Assembly: GCF_026248685.1 (NCBI RefSeq)
Contig: NZ_CP111040.1
Coordinates: forward strand, 310,001 to 374,000
Length of the DNA: 64,000 nt
Source: Haladaptatus caseinilyticus
GTDB lineage: Archaea; Halobacteriota; Halobacteria; Halobacteriales; Haladaptataceae
Direction of reading: 5' to 3'
The notes beneath the pieces were generated by a model. The model had not been told where the DNA came from. It saw nothing but the letters and a program-made list of their open reading frames with translations, and did not search any database. Position numbers and translations under genes: made by a program. Of the stretch, positions 34,537 to 43,204 are shown piece after piece (the first letter of the stretch is position 1; each line of letters opens with the position of its first letter).

Positions 34537-34683
34537 CTACGCGAGTTGGTCGCGCAAGTCGTCCCACGATTCGTGAAACCCGTACTCATCGTCACCCTGA
34601 GACCCGACGGCACGTTGGTACACGTCGTCGTACACGAGGAGCTGTGTCCAGCCTTCTTCCCGAGCAGTACAGTATTGACACAC
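34537..34683 (-). CDS. Small CxxC protein, 48 residues
   Basis: A short frame starting with GTG and reading MCQYCTAREEGWTQL at the N-terminus, then an acidic segment ending in HESWDDLRDQLA. Its stop codon abuts the stop codon of the GTPase gene on the other strand. The acidic composition, the CxxC pair at residues 2 and 5 and the neat position in the gap suggest a real haloarchaeal micro-protein, perhaps zinc-binding as a dimer. No family is recognised with certainty. Confidence 0.5.
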   Translation of the reverse strand: MCQYCTAREEGWTQLLVYDDVYQRAVGSQGDDEYGFHESWDDLRDQLA

Positions 34684-34899
34684 GATACTACGAGACGGGC
34701 TACGAGAAAATAATCTTTTGCGGGAGTAGCAGCCGTGTGTCGAGATTTGGTTTGTGTTCCGGACTGTCGATGGACGCCGTAGCTACCGTCACGTATCCGA
34801 ATTCGGGAGATTTCGCAGGTCCTACGCACCCGTTGGATTCCAACCGGATCCGATACGAAACCGGTCTGATGGTTCCGGTGATATGACCACGAGTAATCG

Positions 34900-35241
34900 A
34901 TGTACAACTGTATCGACACCATGTTCAATAACTTCGCGAAACGAATATTATACATGGTTGAAAAGTACCGATTCGACCTGTTGCCGAACACCAAAACCTG
35001 TTATCGATATCTGCAAGTTGGGCTTGGCATCATCCTCTTTACGTTCGTCGTTCTCCTCGGGACGGTGTTGATTCCCTCCATCGACGAGACCGCATCCGCC
35101 GTCGGTGTGCTCACGATGCCGTCCTTGTTCGTTGGACTCGGTTTGATACTCTTTGGGATCGGAACCCACCTTCACATCATGCATCTCAACATTCTGCGAC
35201 AGATGAGCGATGATGAGATTCGCGAGGGGAAAGAAGACTGA
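34900..35241 (+). CDS. Small membrane protein with two helices
   Basis: A 113-residue protein with two hydrophobic segments, LGIILFTFVVLLGTVLI and PSLFVGLGLILFGIG, and an acidic C-terminal tail MSDDEIREGKED. The topology suggests a helical hairpin in the cytoplasmic membrane. I do not recognise the family. An internal ATG seven codons in is an alternative start. It stands alone between genes on the opposite strand. Confidence 0.6.
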   Translation: MYNCIDTMFNNFAKRILYMVEKYRFDLLPNTKTCYRYLQVGLGIILFTFVVLLGTVLIPSIDETASAVGVLTMPSLFVGLGLILFGIGTHLHIMHLNILRQMSDDEIREGKED

Positions 35242-35310
35242 CGTCGATCCTTGCACGTGGTTCGAGGTACTAACACCGCTTCCAACGATGTTTTCGTCCG
35301 TTACGCGTCG

Positions 35311-35433
35311 TTACGCGTGAAGCCAAGCCTTCGGATGGTTTTTACGCAGATGGTCGTGATACCATTTTATCGCTTTTGGATACGTCGAACTGATCATTTT
35401 CGAGTCACAATGTCGGCAATGGGCCGCAGGCAT
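35311..35433 (-). CDS. Small C2H2-type zinc-finger protein
   Basis: A 40-residue protein with a compact zinc-finger pattern: C6-x2-C9 in HCRHCDSK, then His26, His28 and His33 in YHDHLRKNHP. The chosen ATG lies about 25 bases after a TATA-like sequence on the minus strand (plus-strand 35456-35465); the frame remains open to 35496, but those residues are not conserved-looking. Small zinc-finger proteins of this size are abundant in haloarchaea, some acting in biofilm and swarming control, but no specific role can be given. Confidence 0.6.
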   Translation of the reverse strand: MPAAHCRHCDSKMISSTYPKAIKWYHDHLRKNHPKAWLHA

Positions 35434-35660
35434 GCGATAGCCTGGAAGGGGGGTGTAATAGTTGTTTCTATCTTGATGGAGCGTATCAGACAGCACGAAC
35501 GACGCGGAACGATGTCGTTTGTCGAGCTTTTCGGCCGATAAAAATCCACATCACATACGCCCGTTCGATCCGTGCCCCCGGTGGTCAAGTGCTTTTTCAA
35601 CCGTCTGCCGAACCGCCCGCTCATCGACCGAGGTAGTTCTGACAAACGACCGATCTGTGG

Positions 35661-36113
35661 CTACTCGTAATACGGTTTTCGCTCGACTACCTCCGCAAAG
35701 GCTACGGTTTCAGTAACGTCGGTGATTTCGATGGTGACGCGGTCACGTTTCTCCGTATCGGGGACGATAATTACGTAGCCTTGGTCCACTCGAGCGATCC
35801 CATCGCCTTGGTCACCGATCCCTTCTATTTCGACCGTTCGACGGTCTCCCTCTTCGACTGGCGCTTTGGAACTCGTCTCCGATCGAGTAGTAACCGACTT
35901 CCTTTTCTTTGGGGTTGAATCCTGCCGAGTGGTGGCCGATTTACCGTTTTTTGGAGTTCCCGGATTCGAATCGAGTATGGCGACGCGATACGTTTCTCCG
36001 CGTTCGGCGTCACCTTTTGTGATTTCGCATTTCGGAATGGTGATGGTGTATGATTCGTTGTCCTCGTCAACCTCCGTCGTGAATACGCTGAGTAACTCGT
36101 CTGGAATATGCAT
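35661..36113 (-). CDS. TRAM domain protein with N-terminal extension
   Basis: A 150-residue protein with an N-terminal strand-rich part (residues 1-50), a basic Ser/Thr/Lys-rich linker (about 51-85), and a C-terminal TRAM RNA-binding domain: GDRRTVEIEGIGDQGDGIARV, then GYVIIVPDTEKRDRVTIEI and AFAEVVER. In archaea small TRAM proteins act as RNA chaperones. The long basic linker in an otherwise acidic proteome suggests RNA contact. The ATG at 36113 begins MHIPDELLSVF, a common start of this haloarchaeal subgroup. Confidence 0.85.
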   Translation of the reverse strand: MHIPDELLSVFTTEVDEDNESYTITIPKCEITKGDAERGETYRVAILDSNPGTPKNGKSATTRQDSTPKKRKSVTTRSETSSKAPVEEGDRRTVEIEGIGDQGDGIARVDQGYVIIVPDTEKRDRVTIEITDVTETVAFAEVVERKPYYE

Positions 36114-36205
36114 AGAATTACTTCTCTGTTCACACTCACACGAACAGAATATTGAGTCCACCGATACTGGCGTCACTTGTTCCCACTACTTTCACGCTCG
36201 TCGAG

Positions 36206-36586
36206 TTATTCCGTACCCGCATCCATTATCTCCGGTATCGGTTCGACACGGAATACGTAGTCTGCATAGACGCCATCGAGATTTGCTGGGCTCTCCTCGC
36301 GCGTGTGTTCTCGGCAAAGAAACACCTCTGCCTCCACGGCACCGTGACCTGTTTCCTCTTGATATCGTTCGAGAACGACGAATGATGCTGTTTCGTTGCA
36401 ACCGCGACGATGACACTCACGAGTTGGGTTCGGATATCGGTCTCCTTCGGCAGGGGTTTCGTCCCGGTCGTCACGTCGTGGCTCGGATTCCTCGCTTCGC
36501 TCACGCGCCTGTTGCATTTCCCACTCCCGTTGGCGATTGTCGGCGTTTCGCGCTTGCTTGTTTCGCCCCTTTTTCGTGTCTGCCAT
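36206..36586 (-). CDS. Conserved haloarchaeal zinc-finger-like protein
   Basis: A 126-residue hydrophilic protein. The first half is very charged and probably disordered, with the sequence RQREWEMQQARERSEE followed by a proline-containing acidic stretch. The second half has a treble-clef-like set of ligands, CHRRGCNETASF and then VFLCREHTREE, that is C-x4-C and C-x2-H. The protein is probably real and binds one zinc. It lies 92 bp upstream of the TRAM gene on the same strand and may be expressed with it. The function is unknown. Confidence 0.68.
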   Translation of the reverse strand: MADTKKGRNKQARNADNRQREWEMQQARERSEESEPRRDDRDETPAEGDRYPNPTRECHRRGCNETASFVVLERYQEETGHGAVEAEVFLCREHTREESPANLDGVYADYVFRVEPIPEIMDAGTE

Positions 36587-37029
36587 ACTGGACTAGAGGG
36601 GACAGATAGGCATATCGCTGTGGTTGTTATTTACTAACATTTCACGACAGATATAGCTCAGATAAACAGCGGATGTTATCCAGTTGCTGCGTCGGAACGC
36701 ACGGGTCACTGGTGGTGGAAATCGATACCGTCGTATATGCCTTCTACCGGTGCCAAAAGCGTGATTAATTGCACCTTCGAGAAAATCATTCAGGTCTATC
36801 CGCGTAGTAATACAGTTTTACTATTATCACGGGTGGCGTACCAGTGTTCGGTGATTCTCCGTTCAACTCCTTAACTTCGGATTAGCATTCGGGTTAGCGC
36901 TCACCGTTCTCGCATGGGTTGGCCTCCTCCTCGTTGTCCTCCACGGACGATATGTTGTCGGACGAATCGCCGCGGGAACGTATCGGAACGATCCTCGCTC
37001 CAATTCCGAAACGACGGAGGAGGCTCCTC
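36587..37029. other. Intergenic stretch with the APC gene ribosome site
   Basis: About 440 bases. The left part is AT-rich and holds no recognised gene. The right part contains the remnant-like membrane frame described separately and ends with the ribosome binding site of the permease gene. Confidence 0.4.
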
Positions 37030-37040
37030 GTGAGCGATAG
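36855..37040 (+). pseudogene. Possible remnant of a membrane-protein C-terminus
   Basis: An open stretch of 61 codons with no ATG, GTG or TTG reads like a real membrane helix plus charged tail: FGLALTVLAWVGLLLVVLHG, then RYVVGRIAAGTYRNDP and a Glu-rich end. It stops 11 bases inside the start of the APC gene. It could be the tail of a lost upstream gene. The alternative is chance reading-frame content. Confidence 0.3.
37016..37023 (+). promoter_or_regulatory. Strong Shine-Dalgarno deciding the APC gene start
   Basis: GGAGGAGG lies six bases before a GTG at 37030. It is the best ribosome binding site near the gene and supports this GTG over an ATG at 36952 and a TTG at 36919 in the same frame, neither of which has one. 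Confidence 0.55.
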
Positions 37041-39417
37041 CGATCCTCCATTCGGCGAAGTAGATATCTCGTCGGAGGGCGCTGATTTCGCTCGAGAACT
37101 ATCGCTCTTCGATATCATGGTCATCGGCATCGGTGCGATGATTGGAGGGAGCATCTTCGTTCTCACGGGGCTAGCGGCGGGCGAATCCGGCCCTGCACTG
37201 GTTTTGGCGTTCGCCCTCAACGGATTCATAACCATCTTTACCGGGATGGTGTACGCCGAGCTCGGGAGTGCGTTTCCGGAACCTGGTGGTGGCTATCTCT
37301 GGGTCAGAGAAGCGCTCGGTCGTTCGCAGGCGTTTATTTCCGGGTGGATGAGTTGGTTTGCCCATGCCGTGGCCGGGTCGCTATACATCCTTAGCTTCGG
37401 GTCGTTCGTCACACTGATTCTCACGGAGTACTTCGCTGTCCCAACCTTCGGTCTCTCGCCAGTGGATTTACAAAAACTGTTCGCCGTCGTTGCCGCCGCC
37501 GTCTTCACATACGTCAACTATCGTGGTGCGAAGGAGACGAGTCGAGCCGAGAACGTCGTCACGATACTTCAGTTGTTCATCCTCGCAGTGCTCATCGTTA
37601 CGGGGCTCTGGACGATAGCTGGACAATCGAATACGGCCGTTCGGTTCGAACCGTTCTTCCCCAACGGATTCGGCGGCGTGTTTCTCGCGATGGGTTTGAC
37701 GTTCATCGCGTTCGAAGGATACGAAATCATCGTCCAGTCCGGGCGTGAAGTCGTCAACCCTCGCGAAAATATCCCGAAGGCGGTTTTTTATTCGATGTTC
37801 GTCGTCGTCACGATTTACATTCTCGTCGGCGTCGTGCTCCTCGGTGCCGTCAATCTAAGTCCAGCACTGCTCGAAACAGCCCGGCAGACGGACAGTATCG
37901 GCGGGAGTACGGTGACAGACCTCCCCGCGAATCCGGCACTGTGGCAGGTGTTGGGCCATCTCGGCGAGTTTGGACTCGCACAAGCCGCGGGACAGCTCCT
38001 TCCGTACGGAACCCTCGTCGTCCTATTGACCGGAATTCTCTCGGCGTTGGCCGCGCTCAACGCAACCACGTTTTCGAGTTCGCGGGTCGGCTATGCGCTC
38101 GGCAACGACCGCGTCTTTCCGGACCCATTCAGTCGCATCCATCCGGATCACCAGACGCCCCATATTTCGGTTCTCCTCAGTGGAACCCTCATCGCCGTAA
38201 TGGCCGTTTCGTTGCCCCTTTCACAGGTCGCCGCAGCGACCGATCTCATGTTCCTCCTTTTATTTCTGCAGGTGAACTATTCGATGATTCGCCTCAGGCG
38301 AGAACACGGCGATAGCCTCGAATATGGGTATATCTCGCCGTTTTTCCCGTACGTTCCTATCGTTGGCATCCTGACGAAACTGTTTCTCGCGGTTTACTTT
38401 TTCAACTATAGCCCGCTCGCATGGTACATCGCATTGGGCTGGATTTTCACCGGGTTCGGTGTATTCTTCGTTTACTCTCGGGGGCGCATTCGTCGGACCG
38501 AAATTCGCCGTGAAACGAGAATCGTTTCCGAAGAACGTCGTCCGACTGAGCGGCCATACCAAATCCTCGTGCCGATCGCGAACCCCTCGAGTGCAAAACC
38601 GTTGATCGAACTCGCGAGTGCTATCGCTCGCCGAAATGACGGAGAGGTTCTCCTGACGAACATCGTAACGATTCCCGTCCAGACGCCGTTGGAGGATGGT
38701 CTCCGATTCGTCGAAAACGAGCCACAGATGCTTGAGGACGCGATGCAGTACGCGCCGGAGGATGTACCGATACATCGAACAGTGACTCTCGGGCGTGGAG
38801 TGGGCCGAAGTATTACGAACATCGCCTACCAGCGCGACAGCGACCTCGTTCTCCTCGGTTGGCGTGGTCGTCGAAGACGGTCGTCGGAGTTCGTTCTCGG
38901 TTCGACGATAGACTCCGTGGTAGAGAACCCACCATGCGACATCGCGGTTGCAAAACTTGCACCCACGACGAAACCACGGCGAATCCTCGTCCCGGTCACA
39001 CGAAGTACGCATGCACAGTTTGCTATCGACACTGCTCTTTCACTCGCTCAATTTTGGGATGCGAGTATACGGCTCATCCACGTTTCAGAGCCGAATGGGA
39101 ACGATTTCGAGGAAGAACTGGCGAATCGACAGGAGGCGGTAACGGCCGAGGGAGTCACTGTTTCCACGGTTTCTGTCTCTGGGACTGACGTCGCTGCATC
39201 GATTCTGGCCGACGCTGCCGAAACGGACGTGGATACGGTCGTTATGGGGGCCGCGAGGGAGGGGATACTGAGACGGGTTCTCTTCGGCGACATCCCGGAG
39301 CGAGTCGGTGAGACGTTCGGCGGTCGTGTCGTGATGGTAAAAAAGCATTCGCCGGTTCGATCGCTTTTTCGCGGATGGATACAGAAATGGCTAGGCAGGC
39401 GGTATCCTGACGAGTAA
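37030..39417 (+). CDS. APC amino acid permease fused to two universal stress domains
   Basis: A roughly 795-residue protein. The N-terminal part (to about residue 475) is an APC-superfamily permease with about 12 helices; helix 1 is in MVIGIGAMIGGSIFVLTG, and AFPEPGGGYLWVREALG is the family signature. The C-terminal part has two UspA-type domains, the first starting near YQILVPIANPSSAK and the second near RRILVPVTRSTHAQ. The first has the nucleotide-site-like segment LGWRGRRRRSSEFVLGSTID. This permease-Usp fusion recurs in haloarchaea and may link transport to nucleotide state. Substrates are probably amino acids or amines. Confidence 0.88.
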   Translation: MSDSDPPFGEVDISSEGADFARELSLFDIMVIGIGAMIGGSIFVLTGLAAGESGPALVLAFALNGFITIFTGMVYAELGSAFPEPGGGYLWVREALGRSQAFISGWMSWFAHAVAGSLYILSFGSFVTLILTEYFAVPTFGLSPVDLQKLFAVVAAAVFTYVNYRGAKETSRAENVVTILQLFILAVLIVTGLWTIAGQSNTAVRFEPFFPNGFGGVFLAMGLTFIAFEGYEIIVQSGREVVNPRENIPKAVFYSMFVVVTIYILVGVVLLGAVNLSPALLETARQTDSIGGSTVTDLPANPALWQVLGHLGEFGLAQAAGQLLPYGTLVVLLTGILSALAALNATTFSSSRVGYALGNDRVFPDPFSRIHPDHQTPHISVLLSGTLIAVMAVSLPLSQVAAATDLMFLLLFLQVNYSMIRLRREHGDSLEYGYISPFFPYVPIVGILTKLFLAVYFFNYSPLAWYIALGWIFTGFGVFFVYSRGRIRRTEIRRETRIVSEERRPTERPYQILVPIANPSSAKPLIELASAIARRNDGEVLLTNIVTIPVQTPLEDGLRFVENEPQMLEDAMQYAPEDVPIHRTVTLGRGVGRSITNIAYQRDSDLVLLGWRGRRRRSSEFVLGSTIDSVVENPPCDIAVAKLAPTTKPRRILVPVTRSTHAQFAIDTALSLAQFWDASIRLIHVSEPNGNDFEEELANRQEAVTAEGVTVSTVSVSGTDVAASILADAAETDVDTVVMGAAREGILRRVLFGDIPERVGETFGGRVVMVKKHSPVRSLFRGWIQKWLGRRYPDE

Positions 39418-39691
39418 CACGTCATAGATTCCATACACCTGTCCCTCCGTTCGAAAGTCCGCCAGTCAGGTCGACAGTAAACACCGACCGAACCGAGCGG
39501 AACGGATCGCTGTTCGTAACCGGAAAACGTGTAAACAGAGTAATGCGAACGCACGTCCTACATTCATATGGGATGGCCTTCGAGCATTGAAGGTACGCCA
39601 CAGAAACCGGCGAACGACAATATTTCATTTTCTCCCGGTTCATGCTTGTTGACAGACGCGTACCGACTGCAGAGGGTATCCCGGGGGAACA

Positions 39692-40294
39692 ATGACCGAA
39701 TCAAACACCAACAGGAAAACAGTCACTCGAACGATCGGTGGGATAGAGGCGTTAGTCAACACGGAAGTCGGTGAGATATTCCTTGATATGCCTGCGACGA
39801 GTCCGCGCTACATCCGCGTACGAGAGGGAGAACACATCCAAGAAGGGGATGTTCGAACGAAATCGGACCGGGAAATGGCGTCAGCGGGACTTTCGAGGTG
39901 GCGTGTCGATTCGATCTTACCGAGGAAAGTGATCGGTACCGCGCTGAAAACCGACGAAACGGAAGAGTGGGACAGAGAATGGATCGAACAGCGTCTCGGA
40001 ACCGGCGAATTTAGCGTCGATCTAACGGGCTTCGAGCGAGTAAACGTAAGCGTGATGGACAAGTTGGACCAGTTTGTCGACCGGGATGAATCCATATCAC
40101 GCGTTGTCGTAACGGCCTACGGAAACAACGGTGAGAGGTTTACACAGGTCTACCGGGGAAATATCTCCGACGACTGGAGTTCACTCATGCTCGTTCGAGA
40201 GGACAAAGCAATCGATCGGTTCGACGATCGATTGCGTGCGGAGTTCGACACCGCTATTCAGAAGGCATTCGAAGTAGAATCCCAATATCGTTAG
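39692..40294 (+). CDS. Hypothetical protein, 200 residues
   Basis: I do not recognise this protein. It is hydrophilic, mildly acidic and without membrane segments, signal peptide or cysteine motifs. The N-terminus MTESNTNRKTVTRTIGGIEA is followed by a strand-rich part and then alternating charged helices such as SLMLVREDKAIDRFDDRLRAEF. The frame is clean and of haloarchaeal composition, so it is likely expressed. It stands alone between the permease gene and a small membrane protein gene on the other strand. Confidence 0.6.
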   Translation: MTESNTNRKTVTRTIGGIEALVNTEVGEIFLDMPATSPRYIRVREGEHIQEGDVRTKSDREMASAGLSRWRVDSILPRKVIGTALKTDETEEWDREWIEQRLGTGEFSVDLTGFERVNVSVMDKLDQFVDRDESISRVVVTAYGNNGERFTQVYRGNISDDWSSLMLVREDKAIDRFDDRLRAEFDTAIQKAFEVESQYR

Positions 40295-40338
40295 CGATAG
40301 AGGCAGTACGAGCGACGACTACTCAAGCGGTGTTCGCC

Positions 40339-40515
40339 TTACTGGTACCGTTCGAGCGTCTCCAACGCGTGTTCTATCGAAACTCGTCTCCCGAGTTCGT
40401 AAACGACCAGTGAGGCGGTGGCGATAGCGATTCCGGTGAATACCAACGCGAATCGACGAGTTCGTGGTGGGACATGTGGGGCTGGATTGGCATCATTATT
40501 TGTCTCTACGGGCAT
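40339..40515 (-). CDS. Small single-helix membrane protein, 58 residues
   Basis: The ATG at 40515 opens a 58-residue frame. A proline-rich polar start (NPAPHVPPRTRR) precedes one hydrophobic helix, FALVFTGIAIATASLVVYEL, and an amphipathic tail ending in EHALETLERYQ. The Arg pair before the helix predicts an N-in orientation. Such one-helix proteins are common in haloarchaea; I cannot name the family. Confidence 0.55.
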   Translation of the reverse strand: MPVETNNDANPAPHVPPRTRRFALVFTGIAIATASLVVYELGRRVSIEHALETLERYQ

Positions 40516-40664
40516 CTGATTAGGAATACCGGCAGAAAGGTTCGTTCCGAATGTGATCGACTGGAGTGATTGATCGAGTCGGGATGAAGACTCAATGATA
40601 GCCGTAGTGCTCTCAGTGAAGAACTGATCGGGTCAATTTCGAAACCGTACTCGTCAGCTGGGGA

Positions 40665-41135
40665 TTAGCTCTGCTGTTCGATGTCCCCCCGCATCGACTC
40701 CGGGTGGAAGCGACATCGGTATTGGCTCATCTCCCGTGTGGCAGTGAACGTGACTGAGAGATTCACACCCCGTTCGCTGGCACTCTCGGTTTGTTCGAGA
40801 ACGTTCTCGTCGTTATCGAGAATTTCTAGCTGATGTTGTGCCCCATCACGGTTGATCCACGCTACTTTGTATCTCGTACCGGGTTGTAGCTCTAACGTTG
40901 GGTTTTGTTCGTTCTCGATCGAACTGGGAAGACGGCCTTCCCACCCGGGCACCTCTGCCCCGAGAAGTATCGTCCGTTGATTTGTTTGTGCTCCTGTCCG
41001 CCCATTTCCGTTTCCATCTTGCCCGGCCACGAGACCGCACATCCCAAGCGCGACGCTTGCACCTCCAAGCTTACCTAAGAACGTGCGTCGTCCGCTTCGT
41101 TCGTACTGCCGACCGTTCGAGTCGTAGTCATTCAT
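40665..41135 (-). CDS. Tat-exported cupredoxin-like protein
   Basis: A 156-residue secreted protein. A twin-arginine signal (RRTFLGKLG at residues 16-24) is followed by a hydrophobic stretch ending near the alanine-glycine site VAGQ. The mature part has the ligands of a type 1 copper site: His101 in GAQHQLEIL, then Cys141, His144 and Met148 in YRCRFHPESM. This matches the plastocyanin/halocyanin-like pattern, so it probably carries electrons or stores copper outside the cell. Copper enzymes are not seen nearby. Confidence 0.78.
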   Translation of the reverse strand: MNDYDSNGRQYERSGRRTFLGKLGGASVALGMCGLVAGQDGNGNGRTGAQTNQRTILLGAEVPGWEGRLPSSIENEQNPTLELQPGTRYKVAWINRDGAQHQLEILDNDENVLEQTESASERGVNLSVTFTATREMSQYRCRFHPESMRGDIEQQS

Positions 41136-41357
41136 GGTTTTCCCAAAACAAAGTCACCGGTCCATCGATTAACACACGACGATCGTTCAGCATCATTTCG
41201 CTATGAAACGCTGAGTTCGATGACCATAATCGATCGTAATCACAGGGGATACAGGGATCGAATACAAGCGATAGGTAGTTTCATCGCTCGTGACAGGTGA
41301 CAACGGATGCGAGAATGAGACTTGGAACGGAGGCACTGATGAACGTGCCTCCGTAAA

Positions 41358-41698
41358 CTATTGAAATTGTAGCAGTATCGGAGGATACTGCAGTGTACCC
41401 ATCAAAACCATCATACGAAGTGGGCTAACGTACCATTTAGTCAGGTTGTGGAAGTCAGTCGTCGGATGAACGGTGAGCACAGGACCGGCAGCGAACAGTC
41501 TCACGCGGCTTGTACTGCTTCCGAGAAGATATCGCTCGACACCACGCCGACCGCGGGTTCCCATCACGAGTTCGTCGATACGATCGTCTGTAGAGTACTT
41601 GAAGATTCCCTGTGATGGGTGTCCATCCGTGATCGTTACGTCCATTGTTGCTTTCGATTCCGCACCCTTCAGCGGCAGCGATCACCGCCCACTCATTT
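41358..41698 (-). pseudogene. Broken universal stress protein gene (UspA)
   Basis: The C-terminal half of a UspA domain is clear: the nucleotide-loop segment DELVMGTRGRRGVERYLLGS and then FAAGPVLTVHP. Upstream the matching frame changes: NEWAVIAAAEGCGIES is read in one frame and KATMDVTITDGHPSQGIF in another, so one base has been lost or gained. The first half of the domain (the ATP-binding strand 1) is missing, and the frame runs about 35 codons past the normal end. It is a decayed gene. Confidence 0.65.
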
Positions 41699-41770
41699 AT
41701 ACACACAATCTGTTTGCATTGTACACAAAAACTTAAACGATATCGGATCGTCAATCCGTCTATCGTTATC

Positions 41771-42949
41771 ATGCCACAATCGGTCTTCGATCAAAACGAA
41801 TACGAACGGCGGATAGAACGGACGAAAGAACGGATGCGTGATGCGGAACTGGATGCACTCATCGTCTCCGACCCGGCAAACATGAACTATCTCACCGGCT
41901 ACGATGGGTGGTCGTTCTATGTGCATCAAGCCGTCATCGTCACCCTGGAGCGCGACGAACCGGTCTGGGTCGGGCGGGAGATGGATGCGAACGGCGCACG
42001 GGCAACGACAACGCTCTCCGAGGAAAACATCCGCTCGTACAGCGACGACCACGTCCATTCGCCGTACGACCTCCATCCGATGGACTTCGTCGCCGAAGTA
42101 GTGGGGGAAATCGGCGCTGAGGACGCTCGAATCGGCGTGGAGATGGACGCATACTATTTCACCGCGAAGTCGTTTCTGCGACTCCAGAAAAACCTCCCCG
42201 ACGCGGAGTTGGACGACGCAACGCTCCTCGTCAACTGGGTTCGCATTATCAAATCCGATCAGGAGCTAACGTATATGCGACAGGCAGCACGCGTCTCGGA
42301 GAACGCGATGCAGGCTGGACTCGATGCTGTCGGAGCAGGCGTCCCCGAATACGAAGTGGCGGCGGAGATATACGATTGCCTCACAAGGGGAACTGACGAG
42401 TTCGGGGGCGATTATCCTTCCATCGTTCCGTTGATGCCCTCCGGCGACCACACCGGAACGCCACACCTCACGTGGACCGACCGCCCCTTCGAGCGTGGTG
42501 ATCCCGTCATCATCGAACTCTCCGGTTGTCGGAATCGATATCACTCACCACTGGCGCGAACGACTTTCGTGGGTGACCCACCTGAGGAGGTAATACACAC
42601 TGCGGAGGTGGTCGTCGAAGGATTGGAAGCGGCGCTCGACCACGTCGAACCCGGCGTTACTGCCGAGTCGGTCGAACGAGCGTGGCGTGACGTTATCGAA
42701 AAATACGACATCGAGAAAAAAGATCGGATCGGCTACTCCATGGGTCTCGGTTATCCACCGGACTGGGGCGAGCATACCGCCAGTCTTCGCCCCGGTGACG
42801 AAACGGTGCTCGAAGAGAACATGACGTTCCACATGATTCCGGGCCTCTGGTTCGACGACTTTGGCGTCGAACTCAGCGAGACGTTCCACGTCACCTCGAA
42901 CGGTGCCGAAGTATTGGCTGAGTTCCCCCGAGAACTTTTCACCACCTGA
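41771..42949 (+). CDS. doeA: Ectoine hydrolase-like M24 family protein
   Basis: A 392-residue pita-bread-fold protein that resembles ectoine hydrolase DoeA throughout: SDPANMNYLTGYDGWSFYVH, MDANGARATTTLSEENIR, LVNWVRIIKSDQELTYMRQA, GGDYPSIVPLMPSG and YSMGLGYPPDWGE. DoeA opens the ectoine ring to N-acetyl-diaminobutyrate. The metal-ligand Asp pair of Xaa-Pro dipeptidases is absent: the segments read IELSGCRNRYHSPLART, as in creatinase-like members. The deacetylase and aminotransferase of the pathway are not in the window. A BCCT transporter lies convergently downstream. A creatinase or Xaa-Pro peptidase activity is the alternative. Confidence 0.72.
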   Translation: MPQSVFDQNEYERRIERTKERMRDAELDALIVSDPANMNYLTGYDGWSFYVHQAVIVTLERDEPVWVGREMDANGARATTTLSEENIRSYSDDHVHSPYDLHPMDFVAEVVGEIGAEDARIGVEMDAYYFTAKSFLRLQKNLPDAELDDATLLVNWVRIIKSDQELTYMRQAARVSENAMQAGLDAVGAGVPEYEVAAEIYDCLTRGTDEFGGDYPSIVPLMPSGDHTGTPHLTWTDRPFERGDPVIIELSGCRNRYHSPLARTTFVGDPPEEVIHTAEVVVEGLEAALDHVEPGVTAESVERAWRDVIEKYDIEKKDRIGYSMGLGYPPDWGEHTASLRPGDETVLEENMTFHMIPGLWFDDFGVELSETFHVTSNGAEVLAEFPRELFTT

Positions 42950-43204
42950 GTCGTCGAAATCAGCATCGACTTTCTCTGTGTCATTCCGGTGTGAGTACCT
43001 GATTTTCCAGCGGGCATGATCCGCGGGACGAGGTTCGCGGTCGGGTACATCCAGCGCTGCCCCTCGAACCGAATTCGACCGCAGTGCGGAGACAAGGGCG
43101 CGATATCTGCGGATCCCGACCTCCTCGTCGAAATAGCGGAGAATACACGGGTGTCGTGGCTGTGTATCGTGGTAGTAATAAAGTTGATGTCGTTTCCGTG
43201 ACGG

